Assembly (NCBI RefSeq): GCF_037975245.1
Contig: NC_092573.1
Coordinates: 12,006,501 to 12,070,500 of the forward strand
Length of the DNA stretch: 64,000 bases
Reading direction: 5' to 3'
Origin: Apostichopus japonicus
Taxonomy: Eukaryota > Echinodermata > Holothuroidea > Aspidochirotida > Stichopodidae
In this document: in pieces, positions 23,372 through 33,704 of the stretch
How the letters are laid out: each line of letters begins with the position of its first letter
Position numbering within the stretch: the first letter of the stretch is position 1
Notes under the pieces: model-generated
Database searches by the model: none
What the model saw: only the letters and a program-made list of their open reading frames with translations
What the model was told of the DNA's origin: nothing
Made by a program: the position numbers and the translations under genes

Positions 23372-25970
23372 CCGACAGAAAAGAAGCAAGAAATGAAAAC
23401 TTGATTTGCTCAATGATTGCGTATGTTAAGAATTCAAAATGAAAGAAATATTCATATAAACACAGAGAATAAGTCTTTTACTATTTTCAGGTCAGGGATC
23501 AACGTTTCCGAATCCTACTCTCTTGATGTTAATTTGTCATATGCATTGGCATTATTAACCAAACTAAGAAATTTGAAAATTATGTACATTTTGTTCCATG
23601 AATTTTTGTCTAATAAGTAAGAATATTTCTATATTGCTATTTCTAAAATGCTAAATTAATATTATTTCCTAATCTCAAAAACTTTATCATTATAGAATGG
23701 TTTATTTTATTTTGATCTACAAAACTGATCGTTCAATCTATAGACGCAACTTAGTAGTATTAGAGTTCGGATTACGCTCCAATTCTACCGTCAGTCGTGA
23801 GAGGCAAAGTGGTTTGATTTCCCAGGTTAGACACACAGAACGGGAACAAAACAAAGTTGAAAAAAGAAAGAAATCCGAGATGATGTTGTTGACCTCCAAT
23901 GGCATGTTTACAAAAGCTTTAAAGACTTCTCAAGGTTCAATGGTATTTTTGCTTTCATTGTTCCTTATACATGATTGACTAACATTTATGTGCCTGCGCT
24001 AGAGTGATAATGACACCATGAAAGTTATGATGAAGGAGAATTCTAGACAATAATATACTCAATGGTGCGCTTCTTGAAATCAAACAAACGAAATACTGAT
24101 AGGCCATATGAACTTCGAAACGTCTGGCTGAATATATATCCTATGAAGTGTGTAGTGACATATACATTTATAACGATGAAAAAGGTCTTTTCTCTTGGAC
24201 GCCATCCAATCCTTCCACAAGTTCCTGCTGTTTTTAGCAAGAAAGACAGTCACATCGAAATATATATTTTCAATCTTGAATCTTTGAACGACTTACAAGC
24301 CATACAGCTGAGGCGAAAACTCTTTGAATGTGCTGTACATAATTTTTGTGGCTAGATAGGGCTATGTTTTGTGGGCAATCATATTTTATAAAACGCAATT
24401 GGCTCGGCTATTGTCGGTGGGAGAGGTTAGAGGGGGGGGGGGGGTGGGAGGGGGAAAACTTCAGCCTTGATATGAACATATTACCACATTGTTGGTGCAT
24501 ATGAAAACATCGGGAAAGTAGAATTCCCGCGGACGAAGCATATTTTAAGATTCCCAATATGTACTATGATTCCATCAAGTGGGAGGAAGGGATGGGGAGT
24601 GTGCGGGTGTAGGGGAATGGTTCCGCCATCGAACTGTGACTTGTTTTGATTTAAGTTTTCCCATGTTGACAATTTCCTCTTGTTATAATACATGACGCAT
24701 TAGGAAAATGTGACACATTTACGCTCAATTAAAGCGTACTATTTCACTAAGAGCTTACACTTTGGAAATCAGAGCCTGAAAAAGGAAAACCTTTCGATAC
24801 GTTATAGGTTTCCTTTTTTTTTGTTACCGTGTAAGTATCCTGCCACATATACGTATACACTCTAGAGGAAACGCAAGTAAGTAGTTTACTCAACACTATG
24901 TACTAGCCATTCAGTATTGGGTACAATTTTGAACCCCAACCTTCACCCCTCTAACCACCAAAACATAGAGTAAAATGCAGACAATGTAGATTTAAATTGG
25001 TTGAGCTCATAATTGTTAGAGCTTACATTTATATTTGAACTATTCATCTGGCATTGAATTATATTTGAACTATTCATCTGGCAATTCTTGTTTTTGTTTT
25101 CTCAATGTTAGCGGATATCCGTGTGGTTGACTTTTAATATTTGATGATCTTACTCCTCCTCCATGTAAATGATAGTATAATATACTATATTTTACAACAA
25201 ATTAAGCACGCTTTAAAAATACTACAATGAGCTTCCCCTCTATTTATGAGGCTATATTTATAACTCCTTGAACAATTAGTTTTAATGTTTCATCTTCTTA
25301 TACTGTTTATATAATGTAAATATAATCTATATATACAAGGACAAAGAATGGCTTGTAAAGTAAAGGTAGGACAGCAAAATAGAATAACATGCCTTTATTG
25401 AAAATGTGTTAATAGTGTTATCACTTATTGGGTAAGTTCACAACCCTATTGGAGTCAATTAAACATTCCCATTATACACAAAGCCTCGAGAACATTATGT
25501 CTGACTAAAGATATGTTCCAAAGGTAAACATATGGTAATGTATATACATTCATCTTGTCATAAATATCTATGGTTTTATAGGCCAATAAGTATGTTGATA
25601 AAACTTAGTTACGTAGCAATCGTGATTATAGTATTCAACTGTACACAATATTAATCAAAATACGTTAGACCCCTGGTTTTCAAAGTGGAGATGGCCACAC
25701 ACAAAAAATGCCGATATTTGTGGAGGAAAAGATGCACGAAGTATTTAGAAAATGAGTTACTAGACTAGAAGGGTCGTTAAATATAAACCTAGTTTGCAAC
25801 TAAGCAACCCAGCTGAATCATATAACGTTCCTCAAAGGAGAGGGGGATACCTCCAACCCATAGACCTCTTCCCCGGGCCATAGAATCCACCACTCGAGGG
25901 TCGCCGAGATGATGAAGGTGAAAATTGTGGTCACCAAGTAAAACCTTTGAATACCACGGAGACTGTGTTC
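23372..25970. other. gene-free stretch
   Basis: No supported gene. A G13 run lies at 24432-24444 and a short direct duplication (ATTTGAACTATTCATCTGGCA, twice) at about 25033-25085. A 97-codon ATG frame at 24062-24355 is the longest here but has no recognisable domain or splice partner. Confidence 0.5.
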
Positions 25971-25973
25971 TGC

Positions 25974-26252
<279 letters not shown>

Positions 26253-26302
26253 TTGGCGTCTATCTTGGCGCAGAGTGCTCTATGTCCATTGGACAGAGCG
26301 TA

Positions 26303-26456
26303 ATATATGTTTATACTAGATGAGACTAGTGGAACACTAGTAGTTGTTACTCGGAGTTTCACGCGTTATAGCGATCTTCAGACAACTCTGAAGATCGCTA
26401 TAACGCGTGAAACTCCGAGTAACAACTACTAGTGTTCCACTAGTCTCATCTAGTAT

Positions 26457-26466
<10 letters not shown>
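26303..26466. repeat. near-perfect palindrome, 80-bp arms, 4-nt loop
   Basis: Bases 26303-26382 are the reverse complement of 26387-26466 with one mismatch (26312 against 26457). The loop is CAAC at 26383-26386. Blocks such as CTTCAGA/TCTGAAG and GTTTCACGCG/CGCGTGAAAC pair exactly. Microsatellites flank the region on both sides: the (AG)n block ends at 26252 and (AT)n begins inside the right end and runs to about 26508. It may be a foldback MITE or a recent inverted duplication; an assembly artefact is also possible. Confidence 0.9.

Positions 26467-26508
<42 letters not shown>
26461..26508. repeat. (AT)n microsatellite
   Basis: About 48 bp of alternating AT directly after the palindrome. 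Confidence 0.9.
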
Positions 26509-26510
<2 letters not shown>

Positions 26511-27058
26511 GTATATAACTGACTTTGTTCCGTTCTTGTAGATACAATAGGGATATTCAATATTCATTTCAAGTCACCTGTCACAATTGACGAGTGTTTT
26601 CAACAAGCCTTGCAATAAAATTTAAGTATGTGGCATGTTTGACGTATGCTTTCTGAATTATATAAATAATGTAAGTTTTTTTGTATTTACTCAAGATTTC
26701 AAGAAGCATTCAATTCTACTATAGATAAGCAATTGCATTGGCAATGGAGAACGTGTACAACTCAAGTACATAGGCCCATTGCTAGATGAAGTAAGTACAT
26801 ACTCTCACATAAACTCATAAATCCAGAGTATACGCCGTCAATTCAAACATTACCTTTAATACCCATTTTGAACCATCCAGTTTCTTGTAAAATTACAAGT
26901 ACTTGTCAAAGCTCTTCATAACAGTTCTGTAGTTAACAAGAACAATAACATATTTTGTGCTCTTTGAATTGAAATTCCTCATTAACGATGTAGAAGAACT
27001 GCTCTTTTATGCTTCTACCTGTGTAAAATTGTTTTACATAGTCTTCATCTTCTGTGAA

Positions 27059-27095
27059 ATGGATTTAAGATACGTGTGCACGTTTTTCTTTCTTT
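27059..27095 (+). CDS. possible first (signal-peptide) exon of the large mucin-like gene
   Basis: An ATG at 27059 opens MDLRYVCTFFFL and meets a good donor (T|GTAAGTA) at 27096 in phase 1. Joined to the candidate exon at 33651 it would give a continuous hydrophobic leader (…CTFFFLFAV) followed by a polar stretch, as expected of a signal peptide. This is inference from phase and hydrophobicity only. The implied intron is 6.5 kb and spans another candidate gene, so the true start may lie elsewhere. Confidence 0.25.
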
Positions 27096-28556
27096 GTAAG
27101 TATATCACTTTCTGACATTTTCAATTCCGACAATGTTGTTCCTCTTGTACGTGATAGTTACAAATATTAGTGACGACACAAATGAACAATATAAACAGGA
27201 GCAGGGACGTTGCTAGGGTCTTGTGGTCGGGGGGGGGGAGGGGGAATGTAGCATCAATATTATACCAACTTGAGTCATAATTTTCCAACTTAGTGGATTC
27301 GTATGGAGGGGTGCCGTATGATAAGTAAGTAGAATTGTTGGTGACCAAACTGACCATAATTATATGTTATTCAATTACAGCCACCCATTACTGTCTTAAC
27401 AATTATTGATCAATTTGTTATCATATTTTGTATATATCCTCAGTATGTATTTGTTACAAAGAATATTATGATAACACTGACAGATAGAAATCTTCTTTAC
27501 TTCATTAGTAAAGGTGGCCTATACTGTAGGTTACATTATAGTTATACCCTTACTTGCGATACGAAGACAGTAAACACGTACCAAATCCCTTATTGAAATT
27601 CAAAATTTCGAAATATTCAGCTAAAGCGAACGCCAATTGGCCGTATTCAGACAATTTTGATGTTGGTTTGTGGTATTTTCAACTTTTGAGTTGTACAAGT
27701 AGTTAGTAACAAGATGTGGGTTAATGTTAAGTTCGAATTTCGTCAAATCTTGTAAGCCTGATTAAGAATATTAGAAATAGCTTAATATTGTAGACTCAAA
27801 AAACAAAATGATCCTGTCAAGAGTGCTTATTTATCAGCTTATTTAATTTTAGAGATGTTGCAAAGAAATAATTTCCCCACTATCATGTTTCTGACCACCG
27901 ATTTTCTATATCTTAAAGATTCAAGTTAAAAAATGAGGGGGGGGGGGGGAGGGACATCCATACACCCCCTGCAGCTACGTCCATGTAGAGGATTGATAAG
28001 TCATTCTGAATTTTTGAAAGACTTACAAGTAAAATAATAATGTTTTAATCATGTGAATACTAGAAGAATGAAAAATGGACGAAGTTTAAGAAAAAGTGTA
28101 ACTGAGTTGAATAACTCATCTACTTCTTTAAAGCAGCATTTTGCGATTGTCCAAAATTTTTCCGTGTCTATCAAGTTTTTATCATAATACGATCACAAAA
28201 CTAAGACCTTCTCATACTTTTTTCCCCACATCGAACGTTAATTAGCAAGTAATTAAGGATATTATATGATTCTGAGAATTGTGCCTCCCTGACACAATCG
28301 ACATTAGTATTTATCACATGCAGCTCTACAAACCGCCTTTTCAAATTCAACCAATCAGTGAAGAGATGTTTATGTATGACTTGGAGCTTAAAATAGACTC
28401 AGTCATTGGCATGGTAATCCCTCAGCGTCTTTACCGTGAGTAAAGTGTACACGCACGTAAGCCTACTGTACGTAGTAGCAAAGTATTTAGTGTCGTATAA
28501 TTCCTACATGCACAAAATACTATAACCTGGTGACGAAGTGACAAAAGAATAAAACA
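27096..28556. other. gene-free stretch with two G-run element fragments
   Basis: G10 at 27229-27238 follows GGGACGTTGCTAGG, and G13 at 27937-27949 precedes a GCAGCTACGTCC-like string. Both resemble fragments of CAGTGGCGTAGC-type MITE ends. No exon was recognised. Confidence 0.45.
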
Positions 28557-28621
28557 ATGGAGAAGCACTCAAAAGGGAAATATAAATTTTTGAAGAACCT
28601 AACTTCACCTGAAAAGAGAAA

Positions 28622-28755
28622 ATGGCGGAAAGCCCAGAAGAAAAAGTACCACGACACCGTGTCCCTCTCGGGAATCAATGGGAAAGATGGAGCGAAGCGA
28701 AGAGGAATTTACATCTGAAGAGTGATTCAGAAGTCGCTCGACTTCTACTCGATAG
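28622..28755 (+). CDS. small gene of unknown function, exon 1
   Basis: ATG at 28622 (context AAAATGGCG) opens MAESPEEKVPRHRVPLG and continues through NQWERWSEAKRNLH and LKSDSEVARLLLD to a donor AG|GTAAGC, leaving phase 2. The W..W..AK..L.LKSDSEVA.LLL pattern looks like a compact helical domain seen at the start of many invertebrate uncharacterised proteins; I do not recognise a named family with certainty. An earlier ATG at 28557 opens a different, overlapping 60-codon basic frame (TSPEKRKWRKAQKKKY) ending at 28739. That frame could act as an upstream ORF. Confidence 0.6.
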
Positions 28756-29206
28756 GTAAGCAAAGGATATAATTGTTCGTTACATTTTTTGTTTACATGA
28801 TTTAACGTTACTTCTCATTATCGGTGAGAGAAACTGAGACCGAACCTCTGCCTCCACTATTATTACATCAGTATCTAGTCTAGCCTAGGCCAGTATAGGG
28901 GCCTATACTAAGTCTATAGTACTACTAGTACTACAAGTATAGTGTACTTAAGCCTACTATTTACTAGCACAACCAAGGCCAGTTAGGCTAAACGCTCTTA
29001 CTTTTCTTACTCTTTCTTCACAGTCATAGTCTTATCAAATTGCAACAAGTTTTTGTTCTTGATACAGTGCTAACTAACGTTCACGCCGACGCATAGATAC
29101 TTTACACTAGACTATACAAGGCATGGGCTATGATGGCAGTAATTTCGTATGCAGTAGCCGAAATCACGAGGCCTACGTTCTGGCGGGTCCCGTTAGTTTC
29201 CTGCCC

Positions 29207-29622
29207 TAAATAATGTTTGTTTCCTCCCCTGAAAACGTTTCTTACCTCTGTACCTCCTCAGTCATGGGGAGGAAATTATCGTTTTTCCAGGGAGGAAGCT
29301 GATGAAAGCATATTGGCTAGGCTATGTGGAAAGAATAACTTTAGTAGGCCTAGGGCCTAAGTGGAATAACTGTAGGAATTTCTTTTCATTTCTACCTTTT
29401 CTACAAATAAATAATAATAAATAATGTTTGTTTCCTCCCCTAAAAACGTTTCTAACCTCTGTACCTCCTCAATCATGGGGAGGAAATTATCGTTTTTCCA
29501 GGCAGGAAGCTGATGAAAGCATATTGGCTAGGCAATGTGGAAAGAATAAATTTAGTAGGCCTAGGGCCTAAGTGGAATAACTGTAGGAATTTCTTTTCAT
29601 TTCTACCTTTTCTACAAATATC
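29207..29622. repeat. 211-bp direct tandem duplication in the small gene's intron
   Basis: TAATGTTTGTTTCCTCCCCT starts at 29211 and again at 29422. The two copies run in parallel to TTTCTACCTTTTCTACAAAT with few differences. Each unit contains an inverted pair (CTCCCCTGAAAACGTTTC and GAGGAAATTATCGTTTTTCC) belonging to the same family as 32320-32710. Confidence 0.85.
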
Positions 29623-29834
29623 TCTTCCCATATAGCCTAGCCAATTTGCCTCCCTTGAAAAATGTTTCTTTGATTGAAATCGTTATTTTCTTTCCTAAAT
29701 CAAAAATTACAGTTACTTCAGTACCTAACTCTTTCTACGTAGCCTAGCCAAATGTCTTCTTGCTTGAATTCCTCCCCTGAGAAACAATACTTTCTTCCCT
29801 GAGTGATAGTTTATTTTTGTGATTCTACTTTCAG

Positions 29835-30117
29835 GTTTACAAGAAATTTCTCAAAGTCTGCAGGCAGATGGACCTGTGTTCCTGTTATGGAAAAGAATAG
29901 TTACAAGTACATTCCGCAACTGATGAAGGACATATTTAGAAGGAGGCTTCATGATGACAATTCTCAACTAGGACGTGTTGTTCTTGCCGAGGATGACCCA
30001 AGGCACATCTCTGGTACAATTCGCCAGAGCCAACCTCCATCAGTTTTACAGCTTCTTGCAAGCCATCATAGCAGTTTGGGACCAAGTTCTACTGTTGTAA
30101 TGAGTCAAATCTATTAA
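29835..30117 (+). CDS. small gene of unknown function, exon 2 (terminal)
   Basis: The acceptor TTCTACTTTCAG precedes this exon. Phase 2 from exon 1 (AG+G) restores Arg and continues FTRNFSKSAGRWTCVPV and IPQLMKDIFRRRLHDD to LASHHSSLGPSSTVV and a TAA at 30115-30117. The full product would be about 139 residues. The last ~70 bp of the coding region and its 3' flank are duplicated imperfectly at 30184-30290. AATAAATTAG at about 30580 is a possible polyadenylation signal. No known domain was identified; it could also be the 5' part of a degraded longer gene. Confidence 0.55.
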
Positions 30118-30290
30118 GTCTTCCTTGTATCAGCAAGTGATATCACTTTTATGGGGTGGGGGAGGTGGGATGGAGTTGTTGCACAGCTTGTTGCAAGCCA
30201 TCAGAGCAGCATGGGGCCTAGTTCTACTTTGTAATAAGTCAAATCTATTAATCTTCCTCGCTTCAGCAAGTAATATTATTTGGGGGTGGG
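30050..30290. repeat. duplication of the small gene's 3' end
   Basis: CAGCTTCTTGCAAGCCATCA at 30050 and CAGCTTGTTGCAAGCCATCA at 30184 begin two copies. Both run through AGTCAAATCTATTAA and TCAGCAAGT to a GGGGTGGGGG block. The second copy lies in what would be the 3' UTR. Confidence 0.75.
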
Positions 30291-30854
30291 GGGAGGTTGG
30301 AGTGATTGAAACTTGCATGTCTCCTACAACTTTGCAGTAATTTAAAAAGTGGTAGGGGTGAGGGGCTTCTTTTCTCAAAGTCATCAGTCATGCCAATTGG
30401 TCTAAATCATAATACATGTACTAGTTTGGAATCAGGTTTGGACTCAAAGAACTACTCCTTTTTTTAATTTTTGTTGTTTAAAGATCAGCAGACTTATTCT
30501 AAGCACATTCATCAATAAAAAATGAACACTTAATTGAACTTGTTATGTGTATTGAAGCTTCTTAATGTCCATGTTTCAGAATAAATTAGCACATTAAATT
30601 GGAAGATTTTTCAGATTGAAGTAAGAACAGCAGTGAAAGAAACTGTGTGTTTATTCAAAGCCCTGAATGGTAAAGTTAAGGAACACAGAAAAATGGAGAA
30701 AAACCATGATCACGTCTTTCACAAAAAGAAAATGTAATACTAATAACATGTCTATAATCTTAGATGATAGTGAAAACAAGTCTATATTTGGCAAGAAATA
30801 CAACTGATCAAGAAATGAAGAACTGAATACAAGTGAATGATTAAAGTCAAGGAA
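30291..30854. other. 3' flank of the small gene
   Basis: No supported exon. Contains the AATAAA-type signal near 30580 and A/T-rich spacer. Confidence 0.4.
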
Positions 30855-31465
30855 ATAGAGAATATCTTTGACCCAAGATCACTTTGACCTATGGAAACAA
30901 TAGCAATCAAGTACTCTCCAGGGGCTACATGTTAAAATGTAACAGTTAACCAACTTCTCTTCTTGAGATATGGCATTAGCACTAATGGCCGTAAGCATAA
31001 CAATGGAATTATCTAACCACCGAGTGTTATCAACATTTGCCATGAAACCAACTTTCACTTCTTGAGATATGAACTATTGTCCTCAAAATGACCTTCATGG
31101 TTAACAAAATGTTTTACCTACTCACCAAGGGCCACCTATATAGCTAGTTTGAAGTTCAACCAACTTTCACTTCTTGATATTGTTTATAAGTTTTCAAGAG
31201 TTGAACATCTCTTGACCTAAAATGACCTTTAACCTCCATGAAAAAAACAATAGGGTTCATCTACTCACCAAGTGCTATCTACATAGTAAGTTGGATGTCA
31301 AACCAACTAGCACTTCTTGAGATACTGTTTTTACAAAGATTTAAAATGTTGACCTCAAATGACCTTTAAACTCGATGCAAAACAATTAGGATGATCTACT
31401 CTTCAAAGACTACCTACATACCAAGTTTGAATTCAAGCAACTTTTACTTCTTGAGATGTTGAGTG
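30855..31465. repeat. diverged 100-145-bp tandem repeat, about 5 units
   Basis: The block CCAACTTTCACTTCTTGAGATA recurs with substitutions near 30948, 31049, 31160, 31303 and 31438. Each is followed by a TGACCT(C/T)AAAATGACCTT(T/C)A segment and a CTACTCACCAAG(G/T)GCTA segment. The spacing varies from about 100 to 145 bp, so the repeat is old. Confidence 0.8.
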
Positions 31466-31473
31466 TACATATA

Positions 31474-31554
31474 TCAAGAGAGTGCGGGATGGGTTTCAAG
31501 CAGTTGCATTACCAGTTGTCGAGGCTGTTGAACATCTACATTACCAACCATTGC
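31474..31554 (-). CDS. possible terminal exon of a minus-strand gene
   Basis: On the minus strand an acceptor TTTTCTTCTTAG is followed by AMVGNVDVQQPRQL and VMQLLETHPALS, then TGA (31476-31474). It is 27 codons in phase 0. It fits in frame after the candidate exon 32139-31986, which ends in phase 0. No domain was recognised and no upstream start was found. Confidence 0.3.
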   Translation of the reverse strand, partial: AMVGNVDVQQPRQLVMQLLETHPALS

Positions 31555-31985
31555 CTAAGAAGAAAAGTGAAGAAAAAAAAGAGTATCATTTATTTTGCCT
31601 AAGTAACAATATCATTGCTTTGATGATAGACAGCACTGATTGATTGTGTCGCTTTGGGTGTTTAATATACATGTGATATTTGAAGATAGACATAAAATAT
31701 ATTGTTTGAACACTACACCAAGTACTACAAAGTGCACTGTTTTTCAAAACTTGCTTTCAGACAAACTGTATTTTGCTTCCAAAAAGGTTTAGCAAATATA
31801 ACCCTTTGATAATTGATGTCACTGTAAAATAACTATTTTCAGTATGACAATCTAGCCAGCTACTTATGTTGCTAGTATTCTCTAATTGAGAGAGCCATCC
31901 TGTTATTACACTGAGGTTAGCTGTTTAAAGAATTACCAGCTGTTACTTTGCACCAAATCCCACAATTATGCATATTGAAACTTAC

Positions 31986-32139
31986 CCTTATATTTCCCAT
32001 TCGCTCCTGCTGACGTTCTTCTACCTGCCTCCTAGCTGCAGCTGCTGTTAGCCGGGTTGTCCCGTTGTCTGGTGTTACCTGAGGCCTATCAACCTCTACT
32101 TCTGCCAGCCCTCCTTTGTGTTTCACCACCAGATGGTTG
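31986..32139 (-). CDS. possible internal exon of a minus-strand gene
   Basis: On the minus strand: acceptor TACCTTCGTAG, then an open frame NHLVVKHKGGLAEVEVDRPQ, VTPDNGTTRLTAAAARRQ, VEERQQERMGNIR, and donor AGG|GTAAGT. It needs incoming phase 2. A further bordered open stretch at 32944-32897 (QGYIREKVIEPARTRS, donor GTACGT) lies upstream but ends in phase 0, so it does not join directly. This may be the remnant of a degraded gene or a transposase C-terminus. Confidence 0.3.
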
Positions 32140-32319
32140 CTACGAAGGTAGCAAAAGGTTACAAATTATAAACGTGTGTCGGGATCAGCTGCTAAAATGT
32201 ATTGCTCTCATTTACTGGTGACATATGACTACATGCTATTTATCACTTTCATGGAATGGTTGTACACTTTACTATAACATTTATAGAAGAGCAGACATTG
32301 CATGTTGCCCTAGGTTTCA

Positions 32320-32720
32320 GTTTCCCGACCTGTTAGTTTCCTACCCTGAAAATGTTAGTTTCCTCTCCTTAAAACGTTACTTTCCTCCCCTACATCAAGG
32401 TAGTAAACTATCGCATTCAGGTTAGGAAACTAACATGCTTGTTGAATGAAACTAAAAAAAAAAGGGTTACTTATTACACTCATACATAATCATAAAAATC
32501 GCCTAAATAATCAATTACAATTACTTCAGTTTTGCAAAGCACTTGCTACAAAGCACTACTTAAATCTCCACATGGCCTAGCCAGTATGCCTCATTGCATT
32601 CCCTTATGAGAAACGTTACTTTCCTCTCCTGAAAAACGTTATTTTCTCCCATGTTGTTAGAGGAGGAAACTAACGTTTTTCAAGAGAGGAAACTAACGGA
32701 TCCGGAAACTAACGGACCCC
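32320..32720. repeat. GTTAGTTTCC / GGAAACTAAC inverted-repeat family
   Basis: Repeated TTAGTTTCCT and AGGAAACTAAC blocks appear in both orientations. The clearest inverted pair is about 32614-32650 (CGTTACTTTCCTCTCCTGAA) against 32662-32699. Related blocks occur at 29190-29310, 29640 and 29765, so the family surrounds both small candidate genes. Confidence 0.7.
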
Positions 32721-32944
32721 ATTGCGCTACACTCATAGCTACATCGATTTTAGTGCACAATTCACAGCGTGTACATAACGTTATTCAGGCCTTACCAATG
32801 TAAGTCACACACTAATAGGTCTGATTGTACTAAAGTAACTAGCCTATGTAACACCTAGTAGAGTGATACAATATCGTTCTAGAGAATGTTACGTACCGAT
32901 CGAGTTCTTGCTGGTTCAATGACTTTCTCTCTTATGTATCCTTG

Positions 32945-33650
32945 CTGCAAAGCAGGTTTTATTTAGGGCATCGTATGCAATGAGATATGCCGTAACTGTC
33001 CCTTCGCGCAGTACGTACATCTCCTCAGCTGATTTTTGTTTACTGTTTACCTTGCTTCAAAGTACCTTGTCCGTAATACATATTCACAAGGTTCCTTTTA
33101 GTGGGAGGAGTCTATCAAAGTCAAAGATTCAAAATACGAGCCAGAAAATGTCATATTTTTTGCACTTTTCAGGAATAGTTTGAGTTGAAACTTTACAGTT
33201 AGCTTAGTTTACGTCATTGGTTTAGTGTCCTAGTGTTGTAAGATCTCGAGAAGCAACGCAAATTGCTGCTGTAATATAACATCAACTTGAAACATGAACG
33301 GAATGGAAAAACTAAAACATATATCGTTAAATTCATTCGTTGAAATCTTCAAAATGTTCGGAATCTATGTTACAAAAGTTTACATTTTGGGAAATTATTC
33401 TATTTGGAATGTGACAGTCTTTCATTTAAAGCAGCTGGGTGGGTGCCCAATAAAACCTCTCTCGTCATTAAAGTATAGACTTAGCCATTGTTGCGATAAG
33501 GCCGGCCTTCCAAAAGAACAAGACAAAGCAACTACAACATTTGATAGATCCACTGCAGCTGGGAGTGCTAATATTATGGTCAGATGTCAAAGAAGCTCTT
33601 TCACATTTAATGCACGGACTGTTAAAATGCATTCTTCATTCTCTTTACAG
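32945..33650. other. gene-free stretch
   Basis: A 130-codon ATG frame at 33294-33686 overlaps the candidate exon 33651-33704 in another frame. It has no recognisable domain or splice support, so I do not annotate it as coding. Confidence 0.4.
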
Positions 33651-33704
33651 TTGCTGTCAAGAACAGCTATGCTAACACAACCATAATCTATGAAGGAGTC
33701 ACAG
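33651..33704 (+). CDS. possible short exon upstream of the mucin repeat exon
   Basis: The acceptor TTCTCTTTACAG and donor G|GTTAGT bound 54 bp that is open in a phase 1 to phase 1 reading: (x)AVKNSYANTTIIYEGVT. Its outgoing G joins TG at 35109 to give Val and continue ISDETTSG. It contains one N-glycosylation sequon (NTT). It is supported only by phase and splice sites. Confidence 0.4.

Noticed and set aside
24062-24355. 97-codon ATG frame
   Set aside because: No recognisable domain, splice partner or promoter context. Length is compatible with chance.
26383-26440. Hammerhead-ribozyme-like core (CTGAAGA ... GAAAC) in the right arm of the palindrome
   Set aside because: CUGANGA and GAAA elements and a possible short stem III ending in GUA are present, but stem II is only about 3 bp and the sequences that should form stem I are not complementary. 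Palindromy alone explains the pairing.
33294-33686. 130-codon ATG frame upstream of the mucin gene
   Set aside because: No domain, no signal peptide and no donor that would join the array exon in phase. The short phase 1-1 exon inside it, in another frame, is the better candidate.
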